From the NCBI RefSeq assembly GCF_000210075.1, contig NC_021017.1, forward strand, positions 2,912,474 to 2,976,473: 64,000 nucleotides of DNA. Direction: 5' to 3'. Positions 44,529 to 52,766 of the stretch are shown here, piece by piece. Both the position numbers and the translations under genes were made by a program. This DNA is from Bacteroides xylanisolvens XB1A (GTDB lineage Bacteria > Bacteroidota > Bacteroidia > Bacteroidales > Bacteroidaceae). Positions within the stretch are counted from its first letter, which is position 1. Every line of letters starts with the position of its first letter. The notes beneath the pieces were generated by a model. It made no database searches and was not told where the DNA came from. It saw nothing but the letters and a program-made list of their open reading frames with translations.

Positions 44529-46883
44529 ATGAAAAACTCTCTTTTTAGATATCTGTGCTTGGCGGCTGTTGCATTAATATGCAGCATGGCCAGCGCACAG
44601 CAAAAAGCAAATTATCAGTTGGCGGAGAAGTTTCGTTTACTGACACAGAATCCTATCATGAAGTATTCTACGGAAGTCAACCCTACGTTCATCAATGATA
44701 CGGACTGCTTCTACTATTCTTTCACTACCCGTGAGGGAGAGAAATACTATTATGTGAATCCGAAGAAAAAGGAAAAACGTCTGTTGTTTGATACCCCCGA
44801 ACTCTTGAGTAAGATTGCAGTATATACCAAAAAAGCTTACTCTGCTGCAGCTCCTCATCTGTCTTTCACTTTCATGAAAGATAATGAGACAATTCGTCTC
44901 GACTTCGACCGTGGGCTATATACCTATAACATTCGTACGAAAGTGTTGAAGAAACTCGATGAAAAGCCTATTTATAAAGACGGTGATCCATACTGGAAGA
45001 AATATTCTCCGGATAGCTTGTATATGTTGTATGCCAGTAAAGACAACCTGTATTTTGTCGGAAATCCGAAAAAGGGACAGGATACAATACCTGTACAGTT
45101 GACAACAGACGGGGGACCGGACTATACATTCAATCGTGAGGATGAAGGAAAGATGGAGGGACGTTTCGGGGCTGAATCAGCTCATTGGCTTCCGGGTACT
45201 CATCGTTTTTATGCTGTTCGTGAGGACAATCGGAAAGTGCGCGATCTGTGGTTAATCAATTCATTGTCAAAGTTTCCTGAATTAACGACTTATAAAGCCG
45301 AGTTGGCAGGAGATAAAGACGTGACACAATATGAACTTTTACTTGGCGACGTAGATAAAAGGGAAGTGAAGAAAGTAGATATCAATCGTTGGCCTGATCA
45401 GTATATCGATGTACTGTATACAACAAATGATGGTAAACGTCTCTATTTTCAACGTTATAACCGCTCTTGGAATCAATCAGATATTTGTGAGGTGGATGTC
45501 GAAACTGGACAGGTACGCGTCGTAATTCATGAAGAGAATAAGCCGTACCTTGATTATCAGATGCGTAGCGTGTCTTTCCTGAAAGATGGAAAAGAAATAT
45601 TATTTCGTTCGGAACGGAACGGGTGGGGACACTACTATCTGTATGATACTGCTACCGGAAACCTGAAAAATCAGGTGACAGACGGAACTTGGGTGGCTGG
45701 TCCGATTGCAAAGATTGATACTGTCGGTCGAAAATTTTATTTTTATGGTTATGGTCGTGAGAAAAGCATCGACCCTTATTATTATATCCTTTATGAAGCT
45801 AAACTGGATCAACTGAATGCTATTCGTTTGTTGACACCCGAAAACGCATCACATGAAGCTAGAATTTCTCCCTCTAACCATTATATTGTAGATTCCTACT
45901 CCACAGTTTCACAAGAACCTGTCAATGTCGTTCGCAACTCACGTGGAAAGGTGGTTATGAAACTGGAAAAACCGGACTTGCAACCTGTTTATGAGATGGG
46001 ATGGAAAGCTCTGGAGCGTTTTAAGGTGAAAGCGGCTGATGGTGTGACTGATCTTTATGGCGTGATGTGGAAACCTGCAGATTTTGACTCGACGAAGGTT
46101 TATCCCATTATTTCGAACGTCTATCCGGGACCTTTTTTTGAGTATGTGCCGACACGCTTTACTGTGAATGATGTATATAATACCCGTCTGGCGCAACTGG
46201 GATTCATTGTTATTACTGTAGGTCATAGAGGTGGTACTCCGATGCGTGGAAAAGCATATCATACATATGGATATAACAATATGCGTGACTATCCATTGGC
46301 AGATGATAAGTATGCTATTGAGCAACTGGCTGCCCGTTATCCTTTCATTGATGGTACAAAAGTCGGTATTTATGGTCATTCCGGAGGAGGATTCATGTCG
46401 GCTGCAGCTATATGTACTTATCCCGACTTCTATTCAGCTGCTGTCTCTTCGGCGGGTAACCATGATAACAGAATCTATAATAAGGGCTTTGTGGAAATTC
46501 ACTTTGGCGTAGATGAAAAGGTGAAAACAGGGAAAGATAGCTTGGGAGTGGAGCATACGACTTATGATTATAGTGTTCGTGTACGCCCTAATCAGGAACT
46601 AGCCAAGAATTACAAGCATGGCTTGTTGTTATTTACTGGTGCGGTCGATAATACCGTAAATCCGGCGAATACATTACGTCTGGTACATGCATTGATTAAA
46701 GCAGACAAAGACTTTGATATGTTTGTACTACCGAAATGCACTCATGGATTCTTTGGTGAATCAGAAGTATTCTTTGAACATAAAATGTGGCGTCATTTCG
46801 CACGTTTACTATTGAACGATCATTCGGCGGATGCAGATATTGATCTGAATAAATATATGATAGAAGATGAAAGGAGAAGATAA
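44529..46883 (+). CDS. S9 family DPP-IV-like peptidase, second of three
   Basis: This 784-residue paralogue of the preceding gene has a signal peptide ending in SMASAQQ, a DPPIV-type propeller and a catalytic domain with Ser618 in GHSGGGF. The acid lies in TGAVDNTVNP and the His in PKCTHGFFG. The two tandem copies differ around the active site (GNHDNSIYNRGW against GNHDNRIYNKGF), which may give different cleavage preferences. Start at 44529 (MKNSLFR) rather than 44484, which lies inside the previous gene. The stop is one base before the ATG of the third peptidase. Confidence 0.92.
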   Translation: MKNSLFRYLCLAAVALICSMASAQQKANYQLAEKFRLLTQNPIMKYSTEVNPTFINDTDCFYYSFTTREGEKYYYVNPKKKEKRLLFDTPELLSKIAVYTKKAYSAAAPHLSFTFMKDNETIRLDFDRGLYTYNIRTKVLKKLDEKPIYKDGDPYWKKYSPDSLYMLYASKDNLYFVGNPKKGQDTIPVQLTTDGGPDYTFNREDEGKMEGRFGAESAHWLPGTHRFYAVREDNRKVRDLWLINSLSKFPELTTYKAELAGDKDVTQYELLLGDVDKREVKKVDINRWPDQYIDVLYTTNDGKRLYFQRYNRSWNQSDICEVDVETGQVRVVIHEENKPYLDYQMRSVSFLKDGKEILFRSERNGWGHYYLYDTATGNLKNQVTDGTWVAGPIAKIDTVGRKFYFYGYGREKSIDPYYYILYEAKLDQLNAIRLLTPENASHEARISPSNHYIVDSYSTVSQEPVNVVRNSRGKVVMKLEKPDLQPVYEMGWKALERFKVKAADGVTDLYGVMWKPADFDSTKVYPIISNVYPGPFFEYVPTRFTVNDVYNTRLAQLGFIVITVGHRGGTPMRGKAYHTYGYNNMRDYPLADDKYAIEQLAARYPFIDGTKVGIYGHSGGGFMSAAAICTYPDFYSAAVSSAGNHDNRIYNKGFVEIHFGVDEKVKTGKDSLGVEHTTYDYSVRVRPNQELAKNYKHGLLLFTGAVDNTVNPANTLRLVHALIKADKDFDMFVLPKCTHGFFGESEVFFEHKMWRHFARLLLNDHSADADIDLNKYMIEDERRR

Positions 46884-46884
46884 G

Positions 46885-49590
46885 ATGAACAGGACAATAA
46901 TAAGAATCGGAATAGCAGTAGGACTTTTGATCGGATTTGGTCAGAATATTAAGGCACAAACACCGAAGAAGCCGATTGATATTGACGCGTGTATGTCATG
47001 GATGCGTGTAGAGTCGCCTGATATTTCTCCGACAGGGCGATGGGTGACTTATCGTATAGTTCCTATGGAATATAATCCCGAGTACAAAGACGGAAAGATC
47101 TTGCACCTGTTTGACTCACGCACCCGTAAGGAGATTCTGTTGGAGGATGTAGAAAATATTGAGTTTTATAATTCAGATCAAGCTGCATATTATCAAGTGT
47201 CCGATTCTACTGGGAATGCGAAAACAATCCTGTTAGAACTGCCTTCAGGCACAAAGACCGAGTGGACTTATAAGGAAGCTTTCCGACCAGCAAAAGGAAT
47301 TCCTTACTCAATTTCTGTAACAAATGTGCCGAAGGATACCATCAATCATGTTCCATCTTTCGACCGCTTGATAGTTCGTCATCTAAAAAACGGCACTTCC
47401 TTTCAAATTGACAGTATTGGTTATTATACCTTGTACAACGAAGGACAATCTATCATCTTTGTACGTAAACAAGCGAAAGGTAACGCATTGTGTTATGGTC
47501 CATTAACCGGACCCTATCAGACTATTTATCAGAGTTCCGTAAAGAAAGAACCAGTTTCTTTCAACTTGAATGCAAAACAGATGATAGGAGGGTTCAGTAT
47601 TAAAGATTCACTATGGTACAACTTTTCCTTAAAGAAGAACACCTGTGATTTGGTCTTTGACCGAAAAGAGATAGTTCTCCCTGCAAGGATGGAACTTGTC
47701 CGGGCTAACCTGTCAAGTAGCCAGAAGTTTCTGACAATGGAACTCAGACCTTATCAGGAAAAAATAAATAAAGATAAGAAAGAAGAGGAAATAAAGCCGG
47801 ATAAGAGTTTTGAGCTGGAGTTGTGGACCTGGGATGAATATGAAGTACCTACTTTGCAGACACGCAGTCGTTATTTCCGTCCTCAATATTCGAAATATAT
47901 CTATGACATTGCTTCCCGAAAATTGACGGAAGTAGCTCCCGGGCATGCTGATTTGTTGGAGCCGGATCGTGCGGAAGAGATTCATAATGTGCTTTACACA
48001 GACGAAACGCCTTATTGTGCGCAGAAAGACTGGCTTAATGAAATGCCGTTTGACATCTATTCTGTGAATGTACATACGGGAGAAAAGCAATTGGTAGGAC
48101 GTAGCTACCGGACAAGACCGAGGTGGTCGATGAATGGCAAATGGGCTGTGATGTATGATCCTATTGCACAAGTATGGAATAAGTTTGACGGAAAAACGGG
48201 TGAGGTTACCGATATTTCAACAGCTATTGGGTATCCGATATTCGAGGAAACTTATGACAAACCAAATCCTGCACCTGCTTGTGGTATTGCTGGTTGGACT
48301 GCTGATGGTAATAATGTGTTGATTTATGATGCTTATGACTGGTGGAAGATCGATTTGACCGGAGAACGTCAACCGGAATGCATCACTAAGGGGTATGGTC
48401 GCAAAAATCAGAGATCTATCCGTAAAATGACCAGCAATATTGACAAAGAAGTATTCAATCCGGACGAGACGGTTATAGTCAGCGTATGGGATGAAAATAC
48501 AATGGATGAAGGTATTTATTCACTTGACATGAAAGGTCGCTTGAAGAAGCTCGCAGAAGGTCCTTATATCTATTCAATTCATCGTTTTTCTGACAATCAG
48601 AAGTATTGTATCTGGAATCGTCAGAATATATCAGAATTCCGTGATCTGTGGTGGAGTAAATCGGATTTCTCTGATCCGATTCGTATAACGAATGCTAATC
48701 CTCAACAAAGCGAATACAAATGGGGTACTGCAAAGTTAGTGGAATGGACTAATTATGAGAATAAGCCTAACAAGGGAATACTTTACTTGCCGGAAGATTA
48801 TGACGCTAAGAAAGAATATCCTGTTCTGGTACAGTTCTATGAAACACATTCCGGAGGGCTGAACACTTATCATGCTCCAATGTTGAGTAGTGCAATGGCG
48901 GATGTGATGTACTTTGTTAGTAATGGGTATATTGTATTTATGCCGGATGTGCATTTTACCATAGGAACACCGGGACAGAGTAGTTATGATGCAGTAGTAA
49001 GCGGTACGAAATACTTGATAGAGCAGGGGATAGCGCATCCGGGAAAGATAGGTCTTCAGGGACATAGTTGGTCAGGTTTCCAAACTAGTTATCTGGTGAC
49101 GAAGACGGATATATTCGCTTGTGCTAATATCGGGGCTCCTATTACTGATATGGTAACCGGTTATTTGGGTATTCGTGGTGGAAGCGGTTTGCCGCGTTAT
49201 TTCATGTATGAAGAATGGCAAAGCCGTATGGGAAAGAGTTTGTGGGAAGCCAAAGATAAGTATTTGGCAAGCTCTGCTATCGTGGAAGCGGATAAAATAC
49301 ATACTCCATTATTAATTTGGCATAATGATAAGGATGAGGCTGTTGCCTACGAACAAGGTCGTGCACTTTATTTAGCTATGCGTCGTTTACAACGTCCGGC
49401 ATGGCATCTTAATTACAAAGGCGAAGGGCATTTTCTTGGTAATCAGGCTGCACAGAAAGACTGGACTATCCGGATGAAACAGTTCTTTGATTATTACCTG
49501 AAAGGAACAAAAGAGCCGCGTTGGATGAAAGAGGGTATTCATTTGCGAGAACGTGGAATTGATCAGAAATATGATTTACTAGAAAAATAA
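46885..49590 (+). CDS. S9 family prolyl oligopeptidase-like peptidase, third of three
   Basis: This 901-residue exported peptidase (signal ending IKAQTPKKP) is larger and more divergent than its neighbours. It has a long propeller-like region (to about 620), then a catalytic domain with Ser728 in GHSWSGF, Asp in HNDKDEAV and His in KGEGHFLG near the end. The GHSWSG context resembles other large S9 enzymes of Bacteroidetes. The ribosome site AAGGAGA sits 8 bp upstream, over the end of the preceding gene. It precedes a small gene that the mobile element has cut. Confidence 0.9.
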   Translation: MNRTIIRIGIAVGLLIGFGQNIKAQTPKKPIDIDACMSWMRVESPDISPTGRWVTYRIVPMEYNPEYKDGKILHLFDSRTRKEILLEDVENIEFYNSDQAAYYQVSDSTGNAKTILLELPSGTKTEWTYKEAFRPAKGIPYSISVTNVPKDTINHVPSFDRLIVRHLKNGTSFQIDSIGYYTLYNEGQSIIFVRKQAKGNALCYGPLTGPYQTIYQSSVKKEPVSFNLNAKQMIGGFSIKDSLWYNFSLKKNTCDLVFDRKEIVLPARMELVRANLSSSQKFLTMELRPYQEKINKDKKEEEIKPDKSFELELWTWDEYEVPTLQTRSRYFRPQYSKYIYDIASRKLTEVAPGHADLLEPDRAEEIHNVLYTDETPYCAQKDWLNEMPFDIYSVNVHTGEKQLVGRSYRTRPRWSMNGKWAVMYDPIAQVWNKFDGKTGEVTDISTAIGYPIFEETYDKPNPAPACGIAGWTADGNNVLIYDAYDWWKIDLTGERQPECITKGYGRKNQRSIRKMTSNIDKEVFNPDETVIVSVWDENTMDEGIYSLDMKGRLKKLAEGPYIYSIHRFSDNQKYCIWNRQNISEFRDLWWSKSDFSDPIRITNANPQQSEYKWGTAKLVEWTNYENKPNKGILYLPEDYDAKKEYPVLVQFYETHSGGLNTYHAPMLSSAMADVMYFVSNGYIVFMPDVHFTIGTPGQSSYDAVVSGTKYLIEQGIAHPGKIGLQGHSWSGFQTSYLVTKTDIFACANIGAPITDMVTGYLGIRGGSGLPRYFMYEEWQSRMGKSLWEAKDKYLASSAIVEADKIHTPLLIWHNDKDEAVAYEQGRALYLAMRRLQRPAWHLNYKGEGHFLGNQAAQKDWTIRMKQFFDYYLKGTKEPRWMKEGIHLRERGIDQKYDLLEK

Positions 49591-49596
49591 ATTAAA

Positions 49597-49773
49597 ATGA
49601 AGAAACTATTAATGACAGTTATGGTTCTGTCTTGCTTTGCATTCAGCAGCTATGGACAGAAAGTGGAGAAACAAATTATTGGTAAATGGTGTAATCCTTA
49701 TACCTATGAATCTACAGGGGAACTCAAAGGGTTTGAGTTTAAAAGTCGGAGATTTTTAGATATAGTTGCATAA
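49597..49773 (+). pseudogene. N-terminal fragment of a small secreted protein, interrupted by the element
   Basis: Only 58 codons remain: a signal peptide (MKKLLMTVMVLSCFAFSSYG) and the start of a mature domain with IIGKWCNPYTYES, the look of a lipocalin-like or DUF4488-type fold. After about residue 48 (GFEFK) the sequence no longer looks like protein, and a stop follows at 49771. It begins 6 bp after the third peptidase gene and was probably the last gene of that operon. The loss of frame at about 49740 marks the likely left junction of the integrative element; the missing C-terminal part should lie beyond the element's right end, outside the window. Confidence 0.65.
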
Positions 49774-49865
49774 TGGCGACACACCGCTTGAATTCAGCGA
49801 ATTAATGGGATTGTATTTCACTTCCATTTGAAAAACGACGCTACAAAAAGCACATTTGAGCATGA

Positions 49866-49888
49866 GTTACGTTACCTAATCGTTACCT
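49866..49888 (+). repeat. Direct repeats, possible integrase arm sites
   Basis: CGTTACCT occurs at 49870-49877 and 49881-49888, 11 bp apart, and GTTAC again at 49866. They lie between the junction and the integrase gene, where arm-type recombinase sites are expected. The remaining 230 bp of this gap shows a -7-like TAATTTTG at 49977-49984, 20 bp before the integrase start. Confidence 0.35.
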
Positions 49889-50003
49889 TGTCCAAGTCTA
49901 TAAAACAGACAATATAAGCGGTTATTTTTCAATTGTTTGCATTATTCTTCATAGCTTAAAACAACTCGATAAATAGTAATTTTGTAACAAAAATAATCGA
50001 GTT

Positions 50004-51233
50004 ATGAGGAGTACCTTTCGAGTTCTGTTCTACACCAAGAACCAGGCCATAAAAAATGGCCGTGTCCCTGTCATGGGGCGTATTACCGTCAACGGAACGA
50101 CGGCGAGTTTCAGCTGCAAGCGTGATGTTCCCCTTGCCCTTTGGGATGCCAAAGGCAATTGTGCCAAAGGCAAATCCGAGGAGGCAAGACGGCTGAATCG
50201 GGAGCTGGAGAACATCAAGGCACAGATCGGCAAGCACTATCAATATCTCTCGGACCACGATTCGTTCCTGACAGCCAAGAAGGTCTATGACCGCTATAAC
50301 GGCTTTGGCGAGGAGATCCATTCGTTGATGGAGATCTTCAATATCCAGATCCGGGATTACAAACGGCAGATCGGCAAGACGAAAGCCCAAAGCACCTACC
50401 GGGGGTTGGTGGACGAGTACAAGTGTCTGTCCTGTTACCTGAAGGACAAGTTGGGTACGGAGGATATCCCCCTGATGTCGCTGGACATGGATTTCATCAA
50501 GAACTATTACAACTGGATGCTTTCCGTGCGCGGGCTGGCCAAGTCAACGGCCTTCGAGCGCGTCAACACACTGAAATGGCTGATGTATCTGGCAATGGAC
50601 GAGGGATGGATCCACAAGCACCCGTTCAAGAAGTTCGTGTGCAAGCCGGAATACAAGAAACGTCCTTTCCTCTCGGAGGAGGACCTGCAACGCGTTATCA
50701 GCGTCAAGCTGAGCTACAGGCGGCAGCAGGCCATCCGGGACATGTTTGTTTTCATGTGCTTCAGCGGCCTGGCCCATGCCGACCTGAAGGAACTTTCTTA
50801 CCGGAATGTCCACACGGATTCGGACGGCAACACCTGGCTGGTTGGAAACCGTGTGAAGACCAAGGCACCCTATGTTGTCAAGCTGCTCCCGATAGCCGTC
50901 GAGCTGATCGAGAAATACAGGGGGGTGAACGAATTCAAGGTTTCTCCGGACAGGGTGTTCCCCGTGGGGGAAATAGGGAGTATGGAGGACAGTCTGAAAC
51001 GTATCGGCGAGAAGGCCGGCTGCAGTGTCCGCGTCAGCCCGCATGTCGGACGTCATACCTTTGCGACCCTGGCCCTGAGCAAGGGCATGCCGCTTGAAAC
51101 CCTGCAGAAAGTCCTCGGGCACAAGACCATCATTTCCACGCAGGTCTACGCCGAGCTGATCAATCCAAAAATCGGTGAGGACACGGACAGGATGCGTGAG
51201 AAGATCGGCGGGATGTTCCGCCTGGCCAACTAA
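50004..51233 (+). CDS. Tyrosine recombinase (integrase) of the Bacteroidetes CTn type
   Basis: This 409-residue integrase has an N-terminal arm-binding domain, a SAM-like core-binding domain (about 110-205) and the catalytic domain. Catalytic residues seen are His347 and Arg350 in SPHVGRH, His373 in LGHKT and the nucleophile Tyr382 in TQVYAEL; the Lys is probably in NRVKTKAP. The first catalytic Arg, normally in a TGLR motif, is replaced: the stretch here is FSGLAHADL with Ala257 at that place. Loss of this Arg is known for CTnDOT IntDOT and relatives, which tolerate mismatched att cores, so the enzyme is probably active. Its stop lies inside the following terminator. Confidence 0.92.
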   Translation: MRSTFRVLFYTKNQAIKNGRVPVMGRITVNGTTASFSCKRDVPLALWDAKGNCAKGKSEEARRLNRELENIKAQIGKHYQYLSDHDSFLTAKKVYDRYNGFGEEIHSLMEIFNIQIRDYKRQIGKTKAQSTYRGLVDEYKCLSCYLKDKLGTEDIPLMSLDMDFIKNYYNWMLSVRGLAKSTAFERVNTLKWLMYLAMDEGWIHKHPFKKFVCKPEYKKRPFLSEEDLQRVISVKLSYRRQQAIRDMFVFMCFSGLAHADLKELSYRNVHTDSDGNTWLVGNRVKTKAPYVVKLLPIAVELIEKYRGVNEFKVSPDRVFPVGEIGSMEDSLKRIGEKAGCSVRVSPHVGRHTFATLALSKGMPLETLQKVLGHKTIISTQVYAELINPKIGEDTDRMREKIGGMFRLAN

Positions 51234-51290
51234 GAAGAAGGGATGCTTATCCGGCGAGTCCGGTGAAGCATCCCTTCTTCTTTTTCTTTA
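51232..51290. terminator. Bidirectional terminator between integrase and excisionase genes
   Basis: A perfect 17-bp stem, 51232-51248 (AAGAAGAAGGGATGCTT) with 51266-51282, has a 17-nt loop and T-rich tracts on both sides. It includes the integrase stop codon. Confidence 0.88.
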
Positions 51291-51297
51291 CGGCCGG

Positions 51298-51600
51298 TTA
51301 TCCGGCGTATTGCCTGTAGTTCCGGTAGTTTTTCCGCAAGGTCTCGTACAGGGCACTCTCAGGATACAGTATTTTCCCTCCGATGGTGGTATAGGGTATG
51401 GCTCCTTCGTCACGCAGTGTCTGCAGAGTCCTTTTTGAGATGTGCAGCATTTCGCACACGTCTTCCCCCTGTAGGTAATGTTCGTCCGCGATGGCGGGAC
51501 GTATCCTTGCCGTCGCCGCCTCCACCGATTTTCCGATCTTTTTCATCCATCCGGTCAGTTCCTTGAACTCCTCCGAATCTTTTGTAATGATTTCCGCCAT
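51298..51600 (-). CDS. HTH excisionase-like protein (Xis2c-type)
   Basis: This 100-residue MerR-like/HTH_17 protein has an N-terminal helical part and the winged-helix motif YLQGEDVCEMLHISKRTLQTLRDEG (read as segments, about 42-66), followed by IPYTTIGGKILYPES. Such small HTH proteins are the recombination directionality factors of Bacteroides conjugative elements. Its start codon overlaps the stop of the upstream HTH gene by one base (TAATG), which couples their translation. It ends close to the integrase terminator, convergent with integrase. Confidence 0.85.
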   Translation of the reverse strand: MAEIITKDSEEFKELTGWMKKIGKSVEAATARIRPAIADEHYLQGEDVCEMLHISKRTLQTLRDEGAIPYTTIGGKILYPESALYETLRKNYRNYRQYAG

Positions 51601-51890
51601 TATTTCCTTCTTTTTTTAATGAGACCTTCTTCCAATATTTGCCGGATATCCGCTTCCTTGTAAAAGCATTTTCCTCCGATGTTCGAATAAGGGACCAGTC
51701 CCCTGTCCCGATGGTTCTGCAGGCTTCTTTTGGAGATGCCGAGGGCCAGGCATACCTCCTGTGCGTCAAGTCACTTTTCCGGTGAGGACGGAGCGATTTT
51801 CTTTTGGAAGTCGGCCATCTGTACCGACAGCGTGCTGAGCTTTCTTTTTAGCTCCAGATACGCGTTCGTTTCAATAAGTGTCAGTTCCAT
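51600..51890 (-). pseudogene. HTH excisionase-like gene (Xis2d-type) interrupted by an in-frame TGA
   Basis: The frame opens at 51890 (MELTLIETNAYLEL) and reads 39 codons to EK, then meets TGA at 51773-51771, and continues in the same frame as LDAQEVCLALGISKRSLQNH to a proper stop at 51602-51600. The expected residue at the TGA is Trp, as in the E-W-L-D context of relatives, so a TGG to TGA change explains it. Apart from this the 96-codon frame is intact. It is either a nonsense-mutated gene or one read with UGA suppression. It sits in a CTnDOT-like excision module directly upstream of the intact Xis2c-type gene. Confidence 0.75.
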
Positions 51891-52045
51891 AATCTTTTTT
51901 TATGATTTCGGGTGCAAGATAATGCAATTTTCCATGCGTGTACGGAACGCGTCAGCCATAGTCATGAAAAGTCGGCAATAGTCAGGGAGTCGGAAAACAC
52001 GCCCTCCTTCTTTTTGGGGGCGGCATAATGAATCAATCGAACCTG

Positions 52046-52080
52046 TTTGCCCGGAATATCAGATTAATTTCCTATCTTTA
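52046..52080 (+). promoter_or_regulatory. Promoter-like element upstream of the structured leader
   Basis: TTTG at 52046-52049 and TATCTTTA at 52073-52080 (7 of 8 bases of -7 consensus) are separated by 23 nt, slightly long. A transcript from here would carry a CCCCG/CGGGG hairpin (near 52081-52112) and the long hairpin at 52161-52280 before the RibD-like gene. Confidence 0.4.
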
Positions 52081-52160
52081 CCCCGGAAATATGAATTCAT
52101 TCAGGAACGGGGATTAATCCGGTCCTGTTGATATATAGACATAACGTTCGCGGAACGCCC

Positions 52161-52280
52161 TCAAGACGAAATCTGGTAAATTTCACAAGAATAAGGGACC
52201 TCTGCGTAAGGCTATGCTATGCATTGTCATAGCGTGGCTTGCGCTGCTCTTATTCTTGGTTTACCAGAGCCACGTCTTGA
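52161..52280 (+). ncRNA. Large stem-loop, candidate structured leader or DNA cruciform
   Basis: Nested arms pair in order: TCAAGACG (52161-52168) with CGTCTTGA (52273-52280); CTGGTAAA (52173-52180) with TTTACCAG (52260-52267); CAAGAATAAG (52186-52195) with CTTATTCTTG (52249-52258). The inner loop can form a further GCTATG/CATAGC stem. GCGTGGC (52232-52238) can instead pair with GCCACGC (52292-52298), ahead of a T run, so two mutually exclusive folds exist, as in an attenuator. The 462-bp gap 51891-52352 holds this and the promoter but no coding frame. Confidence 0.6.
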
Positions 52281-52352
52281 AGTTGCGTAAGGCCACGCTC
52301 TTTTTATGGCCTTTTTCCGGAACCATTACGAAATAAAAAATATCCTATTCAT

Positions 52353-52766
52353 ATGGCGACGGTTCAGATCCTGGCTTTCATCACCCTTGACGGCTACCTT
52401 GCCCGCAGGAGTACATTTCCCGATTTGTGGGAACACCCCGAGAAATATGGCATCACCCGTATCCGGGAGGCTGCCTTGTCCTGCCTTGGCCCTGATGTAT
52501 CCTTCATGTCCCTGACGGAATGGAAGCAGGGGCATTCCGGTGTATACCTTGCGGAAGCGGCTTTGGAGACGCTTCCTTTTACGGACAGCCTGCTCCGCTT
52601 TGACATGGCCGACGAGCTGGTCTTGTATGTCCTGCCCCGCTTCCAGGGGGAAGGCTTCCGCCTGTTCGAAGGATGCCCCGGATTTTCCTTATGGGAGCTG
52701 GCCGGGATGCGGAGTTTCGACAGGGATGTCTGCTGCCTGCATTACAGACGGGTCGCCGGCGGGTAA
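52353..52766 (+). CDS. RibD C-terminal/dihydrofolate reductase-like domain protein
   Basis: This 137-residue protein has the fold signature of the RibD_C/DHFR family: an N-terminal strand with a LDGYLARR turn (about 12-19) and a C-terminal DELVLYVLPRFQGEGFRLFEG (read in segments, about 86-106). It is much shorter than a full reductase and lacks a clear nucleotide-binding middle, so it may not be an enzyme. Similar small genes occur next to excision modules of Bacteroides conjugative elements (orf3 position in CTnDOT). It follows the large hairpin leader and overlaps the convergent topoisomerase gene tail-to-tail by 78 bp. Confidence 0.65.
   Translation: MATVQILAFITLDGYLARRSTFPDLWEHPEKYGITRIREAALSCLGPDVSFMSLTEWKQGHSGVYLAEAALETLPFTDSLLRFDMADELVLYVLPRFQGEGFRLFEGCPGFSLWELAGMRSFDRDVCCLHYRRVAGG

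Noticed and set aside
52141..52300. Integron attC-like site
   Set aside because: The region begins TAACG and has long paired arms, but the conserved seven-base ends and the unpaired extrahelical bases of attC cannot be matched, and no integron integrase is present.
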